Source: Burkholderiales bacterium
GTDB taxonomy: Bacteria; Pseudomonadota; Gammaproteobacteria; Burkholderiales; Burkholderiaceae_C
DNA: 64,000 nt
Reading direction: 5' to 3'
Assembly: GCA_017307855.1 (NCBI GenBank)
Contig: JAFKGD010000002.1
Location: forward strand, 496,001 to 560,000
This document shows, in pieces, positions 55,204 to 63,653 of the stretch (positions are counted from its first letter, which is position 1; the number at the start of each line of letters is the position of its first letter). The translations under genes were made by a program, and so were the position numbers. A model generated the notes under the pieces. The model worked only from the letters and a program-made list of their open reading frames with translations. It was not told where the DNA came from and did no database searches.

Positions 55204-56511
55204 TCAACCTGCCGCGGCCGTCTCCGGATCGGGCATGGCCAGCACCTTGTCGATGCGCCGCCCATCCAGATCCACCACCTCGAACACCCAGCCCGCGCAT
55301 TCCACGCGCTCGCCGGTGGCTGGCAGGCGGCCCGAGACGTACATCAGCAGGCCAGCCATGGTGTTGTAGCGGCCCTTGTCGTCGTCGGGCAGATCCTTGA
55401 TGTGCAAGCGTGCCTTCAGTTCGGAAACAGGCATGAGGCCGTCCAGCAGCCACGATCCATCGCCCCGCGCAGTCGCCCAGGCGTCGGCGGCCAGGGTGGG
55501 CTGCAGCTCGCCGGTGATGGCTTCGAGCAGGTCGCGCGGGGTCAGCAGGCCCTGCACGATGCCGTATTCGTCCACCACGAAGACGATGCGGCCCGCACGC
55601 GTGCGGAACTGCTCCAGCAGTTCCATGCCGGTGAGCGTTTCCGGCACGAACGAAGCGGGCGTGGCGTGCTGGGCCAGGGTGGCGTCGGGTTGCGGCGCCA
55701 GCTCCAGCAGCCGGGCCACGCTGATGATGCCGACCACGTCATCGAGCGAACCCCGGCAGACCGGATACCACGAGTGCATGCCCTTGCCGCCGCTGGCGCT
55801 CACGTGCTGCAGGCAGTCGGCCACGGTGCTGGTGGCCTCCAGCCAGTCGATGTCGTTGCGCGGGATCATCAGCGACGTGAGCGGACGATCGTCGAGGTGG
55901 AACAGGTTCTGCACCATCTGGCGCTCGTGCTGCTCGATCACACCGGCATCCACGCCCTCCTCCAGGCTGGCGGCGATCTCCTCTTCGGTCACGCCTCGCG
56001 GCGCGCTGGTGTCGATGTTGAGCAGCTTGAGCACGCCGGCCGTGGTCACCGACAGCAGGCGCACGAACGGGTGCGCAATCTTGGCCAGCCCGGCCATCGG
56101 CGGCGACACCCAGCGGGCCACCGCCTCGGGAAACATCTGGCCAATGCGCTTGGGCACCAGCTCGCCGAAGATGATGGTGAAGAAGGTGATGATGACCACC
56201 ACCACGGCGGTCGACGCGATGCTGGCCGCGCCCGCTCCCAGGCCCCAGCTTTCCATCTGCACGGCCAGAGGTCCGGCGAAGGCAGCCTCGCCCACGATGC
56301 CGCTGAGCATGCCGATGGAGGTGATGCCGATCTGGATGGTCGACAGGAACGTGGTGGGCTGATCGACCAGCTTCAGTGCCGCTGTGGCGCCGCGGTCGCC
56401 CGACTCGGCCAGTGCGGCCAGGCGTGCCCTGCGGCTGGTGGCCAGTGCCATTTCGGACATGGCGAACAGGGCGTTGAAGGTGGTGAGCAGCGCGAGTAGA
56501 AGAACGTCCAT
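55204..56511 (-). CDS. CorC/HlyC-type membrane protein (CNNM-CBS)
   Basis: A 435-residue protein of the 'hemolysin family': CNNM domain with 3-4 membrane helices (residues 1-185), a CBS pair (about 205-325, RNDIDWLEATSTVADCL...), and a CorC_HlyC C-terminal domain. The name is historic; these are Mg2+/Co2+ export or efflux-linked proteins. ATG 56511 is taken because MDVLLLALLTTFNALFAMSEMALATS is the canonical start; an upstream ATG would add Pro-rich residues. Confidence 0.92.
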   Translation of the reverse strand: MDVLLLALLTTFNALFAMSEMALATSRRARLAALAESGDRGATAALKLVDQPTTFLSTIQIGITSIGMLSGIVGEAAFAGPLAVQMESWGLGAGAASIASTAVVVVIITFFTIIFGELVPKRIGQMFPEAVARWVSPPMAGLAKIAHPFVRLLSVTTAGVLKLLNIDTSAPRGVTEEEIAASLEEGVDAGVIEQHERQMVQNLFHLDDRPLTSLMIPRNDIDWLEATSTVADCLQHVSASGGKGMHSWYPVCRGSLDDVVGIISVARLLELAPQPDATLAQHATPASFVPETLTGMELLEQFRTRAGRIVFVVDEYGIVQGLLTPRDLLEAITGELQPTLAADAWATARGDGSWLLDGLMPVSELKARLHIKDLPDDDKGRYNTMAGLLMYVSGRLPATGERVECAGWVFEVVDLDGRRIDKVLAMPDPETAAAG

Positions 56512-56680
56512 AGGCGGCCCGGCGGGGGGCGCAGGTAGTGGCGACGCGCCCAATGTATCGCAAGCCGCTTGCTATCCTCGGCAAACACCCTGATCCACCC
56601 ACCTCGCATGTGCCCACGACACACCACCCGCCCCACCCACCACCGGCCCGACATCGCCTGCCAGCACGGGGTCCGCTGAG

Positions 56681-57517
56681 ATGGCGCGCTACCTCGTAGG
56701 CGACGTTCAGGGCTGCGATGGGGCGCTCGGAAGACTGCTCGACACCATCGCCTTCTCGCCGAGTCGCGACACGCTCTACCTGCTGGGCGATCTGGTCAAC
56801 CGCGGCCCCGATTCGCTGGCCGTGCTGAGGCGCCTGCAGGGGCTGGGCGACGCCGTGCGCTGCCTGCTGGGCAACCACGACCTGAGCCTGCTGGCGCTGG
56901 CGCACGGTCTGCGCGCACCCCACCAGGGCGACACGCTGGAAGCCGTGCTGGCCGCGCCCGACCGTGTGCCGCTGCTCGACTGGCTGCAGCATCGTCACCT
57001 GGCGCTGCTGGAGCACGGCGTGCTGATGGTGCATGCAGGCGTGCTGCCGCAATGGGATGCGGAGCGCACCCTGGCGCTGGCGGCCGAGGTCGAACACGAG
57101 CTGCGCGGGCCAGGGGCGCGCGGCTTCCTCGAGCACCTCTATGGCAACGAGCCCGCGTCCTGGAATGAAGGCCTGCTCGGCGCCGACCGCCTGCGCGTGG
57201 TGGTGAACGCGCTGACGCGGCTGCGCTTTTGCACGGCGGCGGGGGAGATGGACTTCGGGCTCAAGGAGTCGGCCACGCAGGCACCCGAAGGGCTGATGCC
57301 CTGGTTCGAGGTACCGGGCCGCCGCACGGCCGGTGTGACGGTGGCGTTCGGCCACTGGTCCACGCTGGGCCTGGTGTCCCGGCCCGATGTGCTGGCGCTG
57401 GATACGGGCTGCGTCTGGGGCGGATGCCTGTCCGCCGCACGGCTGGGGCCGACGCCGGCAGAACGCGAGATCTTGAGCGTCGAATGCGAGCAGGCGCAGG
57501 TGCCGGGCGGCACCTGA
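56681..57517 (+). CDS. apaH: Symmetrical bis(5'-nucleosyl)-tetraphosphatase
   Basis: Hydrolyses Ap4A. A 278-residue metallophosphatase with GDVQGC (7-12), GDLVNRGPDS (36-45), GNHD (64-67), VHAGVLPQW and the GHWSTLG motif; it matches ApaH length (280 in E. coli). No folA/apaG neighbours. It is convergent with the helicase gene at 57528, ten bases apart. Confidence 0.96.
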   Translation: MARYLVGDVQGCDGALGRLLDTIAFSPSRDTLYLLGDLVNRGPDSLAVLRRLQGLGDAVRCLLGNHDLSLLALAHGLRAPHQGDTLEAVLAAPDRVPLLDWLQHRHLALLEHGVLMVHAGVLPQWDAERTLALAAEVEHELRGPGARGFLEHLYGNEPASWNEGLLGADRLRVVVNALTRLRFCTAAGEMDFGLKESATQAPEGLMPWFEVPGRRTAGVTVAFGHWSTLGLVSRPDVLALDTGCVWGGCLSAARLGPTPAEREILSVECEQAQVPGGT

Positions 57518-57527
57518 GCGGCCCACC

Positions 57528-58979
57528 TCACTGCGGCTGCTGCGCCTTGAACAGTGCCGCCACCTTGCGGCGGGTCTTGATGTTGGCCGAGATGCCGCGC
57601 ACGGGCGTGGCCTGGCGGCTGGCGGTTTCCCAAGCGGGCTTGCTGGCTTCGCCGTCGGCTGGCGCGGCAGCCTCGTAGGGCTGGTCGAAGAACGGATCGC
57701 GCGGCGCTGCAGACGGGCGCGGTGCGCGGCGCTCGCGGTAGCCGTCATCGGATTCGCGGCGCGCCTCGCGAGGCGCGTCGTCGCCCTCGCGCCAGGCACG
57801 GCGGCCGTCGTTGAAGCGGCCACGCGGACGGTCGTCCTCGAATTCCAGCGCCTCGATGTCGATCTTCTTCTTGATGAGCTTCTCGATGTCGGCCACCAGA
57901 CGCGCATCGTTGCCGCCGCCGGCGAAACTCACGGCCAGGCCGGAGGCACCCGCACGGCCGGTGCGGCCAATGCGGTGCACGTAGTCTTCGGCGTTGAAGG
58001 GGATGTCGAAGTTGAAGACGGCGGGCACGTCCTTGATGTCGAGACCGCGCGCGGCCACGTCGGTGCAGACAAGCAGTTCCACCTCGCCGCGCTTGAAGGC
58101 GTCGAGCGACTTCAGGCGCTCGTCCTGGCTCTTGTCGCCATGCAGGGCGCTGGTCTTGAGGCCGTCCCGCTCCAGCGAGCGGGCCAGCCGTGCGCAACCG
58201 AGCTTGCTGTTGACGAACACGAAGGCCTGCGTGATGCCGCGCTGGCGCACGATCTGCCGCAGTGCCCGGCGCTTGTCGTCGCCATCGACGGCGAAGAAGC
58301 GCTGCTCCACCGTGGAAGCGGTCTCGTTCGGGCGCGCCACCTCGATGGTGATCGGGTCGTTCAGATAGCTGCCGGCCAGCCGCTTGATCTCGGGCGAGAA
58401 CGTGGCGCTGAACAGCAGCGTGGTGCGGGTCTTGGGCAGGTAGCTCAGGATGCGCTGCAGGTCGGGCAGGAAGCCGATGTCGAGCATGCGGTCGGCTTCG
58501 TCGAGCACCACGTACTCGACCTGATTGAGCACCGCATTTTTGGCCTCGATGTGGTCGAGCAGCCGGCCAGGCGTGGCCACCAGCACCTCGACGCCCTTCT
58601 TGAGCTCGGCCGTCTGCGGCTTCATGTCCATCCCGCCGAACACGACGGCGCTGCGCAGCTGCGTGTATTTGGCGTAGAGCTTGATCTGCTGGGCCACCTG
58701 ATCCGCCAGCTCGCGCGTGGGCAGCAGCACCAGGGCGCGTACCGGGTGCCGGGCGGGAGAGGTGGAGCTGTTTTCGTGCTTGAGCAGGCGCTGCAGCAGC
58801 GGCAGCGAAAAGGCCGCCGTCTTGCCGGTGCCTGTCTGCGCGGCCCCCATCACGTCCTTGCCAGTCAGCACCACCGGAATGGCCTGCGCCTGGATCGGCG
58901 TCATGTTCTCGTAGCCCATTTCGGCCACGGCACGTGCCAGCGGCTCGGCCAGCGAAAGGTTGGAGAAGGAAGAGGTCAT
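57528..58979 (-). CDS. DEAD-box RNA helicase, RhlE-like
   Basis: A 483-residue helicase: Q motif (TPIQAQAIPVVL), Walker A AQTGTGKTAAF, DEAD box VLDEADRML, SAT, and HRIGRTGRAG motif VI. The C-terminus (about 390-483) is Arg/Asp-rich, disordered and variable, as in RhlE, and would bind RNA. It functions in ribosome assembly or RNA decay. Start ATG 58979 (MTSSFSNLSLAEPL) fits. Confidence 0.95.
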   Translation of the reverse strand: MTSSFSNLSLAEPLARAVAEMGYENMTPIQAQAIPVVLTGKDVMGAAQTGTGKTAAFSLPLLQRLLKHENSSTSPARHPVRALVLLPTRELADQVAQQIKLYAKYTQLRSAVVFGGMDMKPQTAELKKGVEVLVATPGRLLDHIEAKNAVLNQVEYVVLDEADRMLDIGFLPDLQRILSYLPKTRTTLLFSATFSPEIKRLAGSYLNDPITIEVARPNETASTVEQRFFAVDGDDKRRALRQIVRQRGITQAFVFVNSKLGCARLARSLERDGLKTSALHGDKSQDERLKSLDAFKRGEVELLVCTDVAARGLDIKDVPAVFNFDIPFNAEDYVHRIGRTGRAGASGLAVSFAGGGNDARLVADIEKLIKKKIDIEALEFEDDRPRGRFNDGRRAWREGDDAPREARRESDDGYRERRAPRPSAAPRDPFFDQPYEAAAPADGEASKPAWETASRQATPVRGISANIKTRRKVAALFKAQQPQ

Positions 58980-59046
58980 GAACCCGCTATTGTCGCACCG
59001 GGCCGGGAAAACCCTGCCGGGGCTGCAGTTTCAGGACTGCGGCTGC

Positions 59047-59919
59047 TCACAGGCTGCGGGCGTTGAAGGTGTCGCAGGCCTGGATACTGCCCGTACGCAG
59101 CCCGGTGGCAAACCAGCGCTGTCGCTGGGCGCTGGTGCCGTGCGTGAAGCTCTCCGGCACCACGGCGCGGCCGCTCGAGCGCTGCAGCGCGTCGTCGCCG
59201 ATCTTCGCGGCGGCGTTCATGGCCGCCTCCACGTCGCCCTGCTCCAGGATCTGGCGTGCGCCCTGGGCATCGTGCGCCCACACGCCCGCAAAGCAGTCGG
59301 CCTGCAATTCCAGCCGCACGCTGGCGGCATTGACATCGGCCTCGGCGACCCGGCCCCGCAACTGGTGCACCTTCTCGGAAATGCCCAGCAGGTTCTGCAC
59401 GTGGTGCCCCACTTCGTGCGCGATGACGTAGGCCTGGGCGAACTCGCCCGGTGCACCCAGCTGGTTGCGCAGCGTTTCGTAGAAACCGAGGTCGATGTAG
59501 ACCTTGTGGTCGGCCGGGCAATAGAACGGTCCCATCGCAGCCTGACCCTGTCCGCAGGCCGTCGAGGTCGCGCCACGGAACAGCACCAGCGTAGGCTCGC
59601 GGTAGGTGCCGCCAGCGGCATTGAACTTGGCACGCCAGACGTCCTCGGTGTCGGCCAGCACGGTGGAGACGAACGCCGCGAGCCGATCGTCGGCCGGCGG
59701 GGCACTGCGGGTCTGCTGCGCCACGGGTGTGCCGCCTCCGCTGAGGGCGCCGAGCAGCGTCAGCGGGTTGATGCCGAACAGCCAGCCCACCACCAGCGCC
59801 ACCACCACGGTGCCCAGGCTCAGCCCGCGCCCGCCCACAGGCAAACCGCCAAAGCCGCCACCACCCTGGCTGCGGCGGTCTTCCACGTTCTCAGATTGGC
59901 GATTGCCTTCCCACTTCAT
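59047..59919 (-). CDS. Membrane-anchored zinc metallopeptidase (YpfJ family)
   Basis: A 290-residue protein of the 'neutral zinc metallopeptidase' YpfJ/KPN_02809 family: one N-terminal membrane helix (about 35-51) and a catalytic domain with HEVGHH (168-173), plus the conserved [16 protein letters not shown] and [13 protein letters not shown] segments (E as zinc ligand). Predicted to face the periplasm; substrate unknown. ATG 59919 gives the expected [16 protein letters not shown] start. Confidence 0.93.
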   Translation of the reverse strand: MKWEGNRQSENVEDRRSQGGGGFGGLPVGGRGLSLGTVVVALVVGWLFGINPLTLLGALSGGGTPVAQQTRSAPPADDRLAAFVSTVLADTEDVWRAKFNAAGGTYREPTLVLFRGATSTACGQGQAAMGPFYCPADHKVYIDLGFYETLRNQLGAPGEFAQAYVIAHEVGHHVQNLLGISEKVHQLRGRVAEADVNAASVRLELQADCFAGVWAHDAQGARQILEQGDVEAAMNAAAKIGDDALQRSSGRAVVPESFTHGTSAQRQRWFATGLRTGSIQACDTFNARSL

Positions 59920-59945
59920 GCCGGGCCCCTTGCTATATTTGCACG

Positions 59946-60596
59946 ATGCTAACCGCCCCCGTCGTGCTGCTGACAGGCTTCGAACCCTTCGGTGGCGAGA
60001 CTGCCAATGCCAGCGAACGGGCGGTTCAGGCCCTTCACGGCGCGGCCTTGGCGGGCCACCGCGTGGTGGGCGCGCGGCTGCCCGTGACGTTTGGCGACGC
60101 GCGGGGGACACTGGAGAGGCTGATCCGGCAATATCGTCCTGTGCTGGTCATCGCCACGGGCCAAGCGGGAGGCCGGGCCGCTCTGTCGCTGGAGCGCGTC
60201 GCCATCAATGTCGACGACGCGCGGATCGCGGACAACGCGGGCCGCCAGCCGATCGACTGCCCGGTGGTGGCGGGCGGACCCGTTGCATATTTTTCTAGCT
60301 TGCCCATCAAGGCCATGCATGCAGGACTGGTGCGCAACGGCGTCGCGGCCGAGGTGTCGCAGACGGCTGGCACGTTCGTCTGCAATCACGTGTTCTACGG
60401 GCTGATGCACCTGCTCGCGATCGATCCCACCCTGGCAGGCGTGCGGGGCGGCTTCATCCATCTGCCATGGCTGCCCACTCAAGGCCATCCGTCGCTGCCG
60501 CTGGAGTCCGCTGTCAGCGGCCTGGCCATCGCCATACAGACCGCGCTGGTACACCGAAGCGCCGACCTGCAAGTCGCGGCCGGCGCGACGCACTGA
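59946..60596 (+). CDS. pcp: Pyroglutamyl-peptidase I
   Basis: Removes N-terminal pyroglutamate from peptides. A 216-residue C15 cysteine peptidase with the catalytic E83 (LSLERVAIN), C146 ([14 protein letters not shown]) and H172 (GFIHLPWLP). [18 protein letters not shown] is the family start. Divergent from the zinc metallopeptidase by 26 bases. Confidence 0.96.
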   Translation: MLTAPVVLLTGFEPFGGETANASERAVQALHGAALAGHRVVGARLPVTFGDARGTLERLIRQYRPVLVIATGQAGGRAALSLERVAINVDDARIADNAGRQPIDCPVVAGGPVAYFSSLPIKAMHAGLVRNGVAAEVSQTAGTFVCNHVFYGLMHLLAIDPTLAGVRGGFIHLPWLPTQGHPSLPLESAVSGLAIAIQTALVHRSADLQVAAGATH

Positions 60597-60611
60597 GGTC
60601 GCCAGATCGCC

Positions 60612-61097
60612 TCAGCGCAGCGAAACAGGCATCAACGAGCCCGACACCTGGCCGTTCACTGGCGGCAGGCTTTCCCAGTTGGCCAATGGCGAGGCGGGCA
60701 TCTCGCCACGGGCGATCTGGCGGCAACGATCACCCGCGGGCCCCGTCATCGCGCTACAGCGCCACAGCTCGGCGCGCAGCGCAGCCTCTTCCATATTGCG
60801 CAACTGGCCCCGCTCTACTTGCCCCGAGACCACAGCCACAAAGGCGAAGAGCAATGCAAGGCATGCGGCCAGACCGCCGGCCAGCAGGTAGCCGGGATTC
60901 TGCAGAGCATCGATGGCGCCGGAAATGCGCTGTTCGATGCGGTCGATCCACATCGGTTGCAGGAAAGGATCGCTCTCCGATCCGACTTCCGCATGCTGAC
61001 GAGCCGACGACGCCTGCGCCTCGTTACGGGCGACCTGGTCTTCTCCAGGGCGCGAGGTCAACAGGGAGTCGTCAGACATGTGAATGGCGGTGTTCAT
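60612..61097 (-). CDS. Hypothetical single-pass membrane protein
   Basis: A 161-residue protein with an acidic, disordered-looking N-terminus, one membrane helix at about 70-91 and a short C-terminal domain containing two cysteines (LWRCSAMTGPAGDRCRQIA) that could form a disulfide if exported. The start at 61097 is backed by a GGAGG ribosome site. I do not recognise the family. First in a set of three small minus-strand genes downstream of the STING-like gene. Confidence 0.65.
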   Translation of the reverse strand: MNTAIHMSDDSLLTSRPGEDQVARNEAQASSARQHAEVGSESDPFLQPMWIDRIEQRISGAIDALQNPGYLLAGGLAACLALLFAFVAVVSGQVERGQLRNMEEAALRAELWRCSAMTGPAGDRCRQIARGEMPASPLANWESLPPVNGQVSGSLMPVSLR

Positions 61098-61125
61098 CGC
61101 TCAACCTCCGGTGAACCACACACGT

Positions 61126-61449
61126 TCAATGCATCGACGGTGCGTCGAAGAAGCTGAACAGTTTCACCGCCAGCTCGCGCAGCCGCTCGTCGCCGCTGCT
61201 GTGGGCCACGGCCAGCCGTTCGCGGGCGTAGCTCGCATCGCCCAGCATCATGTCACTGTTGACACAGTGGCCTTGCGCCGCCATTTGCAGAGTGAAAGCC
61301 CGCAGCAGTTCGCATGGCCAATAGTGGCCCTGGTTGTCGGCTGGCCGCCAGAGAGGCACATGCACCTCCGGCACCTGATTGAGACCCGCCGGCAGCATGG
61401 CTGCGGCGTCGGCCAGAGAGGCCTGGGACGGAGCGATGGATGGCAGCAT
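61126..61449 (-). CDS. Hypothetical small soluble protein
   Basis: A 107-residue protein starting at ATG 61449 behind AGGAG, with no signal peptide or membrane segment. Features are WRPADNQGHYWPCELLRAF and two cysteines. The family is unknown to me. It lies 28 bases upstream of the membrane-protein gene at 60612-61097 and probably shares a transcript with it. Confidence 0.65.
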   Translation of the reverse strand: MLPSIAPSQASLADAAAMLPAGLNQVPEVHVPLWRPADNQGHYWPCELLRAFTLQMAAQGHCVNSDMMLGDASYARERLAVAHSSGDERLRELAVKLFSFFDAPSMH

Positions 61450-61696
61450 GGCGATCTCCTGAGGCGCAGGGCGCGCCGTTGTTGTCGATGGAGAGATCGT
61501 AGGAAAACGTTGTGTCAGGCGCGCGTGGCAGGCGCCGGATGATCGCGTAGGACGCTGCCGCGCGCCTCTGGCGGCCCATGCTGGCACACCGATTCCCAAG
61601 AAAAACGCGCGAACCCGTGAGGGTGTCGCGCGCAAGGGCCATGGGCCCGGAGGGAGACGGAGAGACTGTCGACGGAAAAACTGTGGCGGGTTGAGC

Positions 61697-61966
61697 TCAG
61701 TTGAACGAGCCCACCGGCACCATCACACTCACGCTGCCGTTGCCAGGGGCGGTATCGCCAGGCCCGCCGGAGGACGGCAGCAGCGAAGTGGCAGCGCGAT
61801 CCCTCGCCCCGGAAGGCAGGGCAGACGGCAGGGCTTCACTTTCGGCGGCGCGCGAGGCAATCTCGCCCAGCGCGAACATCAGCGCCAGCACCACCGAAGA
61901 CGACAGCACCACCAGCAAAGTGCCGGCGGACATGTCGGTGAACAGGGACTTGAACCAGATCAACAT
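61697..61966 (-). CDS. Small single-pass membrane protein
   Basis: An 89-residue protein: MLIWFKSLFTDMSAGTLLVVLSSSVVLALMFALGEIA has one hydrophobic helix at about 15-34, followed by an Ala/Ser/Gly-rich tail ending VPVGSFN. Start ATG 61966; a longer frame upstream is not supported by hydrophobicity. Not recognised. It stands between the STING-like gene and two other small genes on the same strand. Confidence 0.6.
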   Translation of the reverse strand: MLIWFKSLFTDMSAGTLLVVLSSSVVLALMFALGEIASRAAESEALPSALPSGARDRAATSLLPSSGGPGDTAPGNGSVSVMVPVGSFN

Positions 61967-62096
61967 GGGGGCCTCGTTCGAAGATGGCCCAATGCTATGC
62001 AGCACGCGTGCCGCAGCCTAAGGATGGCGACTGAACCGCGTGTAGGACAACGACCACAAACACCTGACGCGCGCTCGGGCGCCGCCGGCCTGCAGA

Positions 62097-63017
62097 TCAG
62101 CGGTCCAGGCTCAACCGGTCCCGCAGTTCGCCGGGTGTGATCGGGCGGAAGTGCGCGGCGAACAGCTCACCCAGCTGCATCGCCGTGAGGCCGAGCTCGC
62201 TGACCGAGGCGCGGCCGATTTCAGAGCGCGAGAGCTCGCGCAGGTGCTCGAAGAAGGCGCCGATCTGACGCTGCTGGAGCGCGCGTATGCGTGCTTCGGC
62301 GATCGGCGGCTTGCCTTGCTCGCGCAGCCAGTGGTTCCAGGTGTCGTAGTAGTCGTGCAGCGTGAACAGGGTGGACGGAAAGTCGAACAGTTCCCGCGCG
62401 GCTTCGCCCTCACGGGCCCGCAGCGACGACAGCACGAGGATCGAGCGCTTGAGCGGCACGCCCAGGCTGCCCCGATAGGCACTGTCCGTGCTGAGGGTGT
62501 CGGTGCGCGAGCGGATCTGCGGCCAAGTCTCGCGTGCGAAGCGCTCGAGGTCGTCGACGTCGGTGGGCTGGATTACCTGCAGCGTCTGGCCCTCGGCGCG
62601 GGCGATCAGCAACGCCGGCACCAGGAAGTTGCTGAAGTAGCCATAGGCCAGCGCGCGGCCGATGTCGTAGTGCTGCGAGCCGTCCAGCTTGCCCTCGATC
62701 TGCCGCTCTTTCAGGTGGATGGCCACGGCCAGCGCGATGAACAGCGTGATGAGGGAGCGGAACGCGTCACTGGCCAATGCGCGCTGCCATGGCACGGGCA
62801 ACACGCACAGGGGCTCGCCCAGTACGCAGGCACCGTCGCCAAGGCCGGCCACCACCATGCCGAACAGGCAGGCGATCACCAGCAGCACGGTGGCACCGCG
62901 CGTGAGCCAGGTGTATTCGTTCCAAAGTTCCTGCGCGGCGTCGCGCAGCCGCTCCCAGCGGCCCAGGGCCGGATGCGCCGACTCCGCCGGCTCGGTGGGC
63001 AGCGGCGGCACGCTCAT
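62097..63017 (-). CDS. Membrane protein with bacterial STING-like domain
   Basis: A 306-residue protein. Two membrane helices are predicted at about 41-60 and 85-102, with a short loop containing C64 and C71 (an exported disulfide is possible). The cytosolic domain (about 118-265) matches the prokaryotic STING domain as I remember it from the Sphingobacterium TIR-STING: ALAYGYFSNF (122-131) for ALAIGYYNSF; LQVIQPTDVDD (146-156) for the V-x-P-x-x-LDD strand-loop; and LFDFPSTLFTL (210-220) for LLDIPSTLSTI, at similar spacing. Known bacterial STINGs bind cyclic di-GMP and are effectors in CBASS; TM-fused forms exist in some phyla. No CD-NTase is near. ATG 63017 begins 7 bases after the dcd stop. 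Other cytoplasmic folds with a GYFxNF-like helix are the alternative; the three-motif match argues against. Confidence 0.7.
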   Translation of the reverse strand: MSVPPLPTEPAESAHPALGRWERLRDAAQELWNEYTWLTRGATVLLVIACLFGMVVAGLGDGACVLGEPLCVLPVPWQRALASDAFRSLITLFIALAVAIHLKERQIEGKLDGSQHYDIGRALAYGYFSNFLVPALLIARAEGQTLQVIQPTDVDDLERFARETWPQIRSRTDTLSTDSAYRGSLGVPLKRSILVLSSLRAREGEAARELFDFPSTLFTLHDYYDTWNHWLREQGKPPIAEARIRALQQRQIGAFFEHLRELSRSEIGRASVSELGLTAMQLGELFAAHFRPITPGELRDRLSLDR

Positions 63018-63024
63018 GGCTGCA

Positions 63025-63591
63025 TCAGGCCTTGGGCAGCGTGACGCCGTGCTGGCCCTGGTACTTGCCGCCACGGTCCTTGTAGCTGACCTCGCAGACC
63101 TCGTCGCTCTCGAAGAACAGCACCTGCGCGCAGCCTTCGCCCGCGTAGATCTTGGCCGGCAGGGGGGTGGTATTGCTGAATTCCAGCGTCACGTAGCCTT
63201 CCCACTCGGGCTCGAATGGCGTCACATTGACGATGATGCCGCAGCGTGCATAGGTGCTCTTGCCCAGGCAGATGGTCAGCACGTTGCGCGGAATGCGGAA
63301 GTACTCCACCGTGCGCGCCAACGCGAAGCTGTTGGGGGGGATGATGCAGCTGTCGCCGTGGAAGTCGACGAAGCTCTTCTCGTCGAAATTCTTCGGATCG
63401 ACCACGGTGCTGTGGATGTTGGTGAAGACCTTGAACTCGGGCGCGCAGCGGATGTCGTAGCCGTAGCTGCTGGTACCGTAGCTGATGATCTTGCGGCCAC
63501 CGCTCTCGCGGATCTGGCCCGGCTCGAACGGCTCGATCATGCCGTGCTGTTCCGCCATGCGGCGGATCCACTTGTCGCTCTTGATGGTCAT
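63025..63591 (-). CDS. dcd: dCTP deaminase
   Basis: Deaminates dCTP to dUTP for thymidylate synthesis. A 188-residue trimeric enzyme with the family motifs [27 protein letters not shown] (R-E catalytic region), [20 protein letters not shown] and QHGVTLPKA at the end. It is followed, 7 bases downstream, by the STING-like gene on the same strand. dCTP deaminases also serve as anti-phage proteins in some defence systems, but this one looks like the ordinary housekeeping form. Confidence 0.96.
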   Translation of the reverse strand: MTIKSDKWIRRMAEQHGMIEPFEPGQIRESGGRKIISYGTSSYGYDIRCAPEFKVFTNIHSTVVDPKNFDEKSFVDFHGDSCIIPPNSFALARTVEYFRIPRNVLTICLGKSTYARCGIIVNVTPFEPEWEGYVTLEFSNTTPLPAKIYAGEGCAQVLFFESDEVCEVSYKDRGGKYQGQHGVTLPKA

Positions 63592-63653
63592 TGCGGGAAT
63601 CCCTCGGAATGGAGCCGATTGTAGGAGGCCGGGTCCCCGTACACTCGCTGCCC

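Noticed and set aside
55204..56511. The 'hemolysin family' protein as a toxin
   Set aside because: The CNNM-CBS-CorC domain order marks an ion-transport-linked membrane protein.
63025..63591. dcd as a dedicated anti-phage deaminase
   Set aside because: Length and motifs fit the ordinary housekeeping enzyme; only its link to the STING-like gene is noteworthy.
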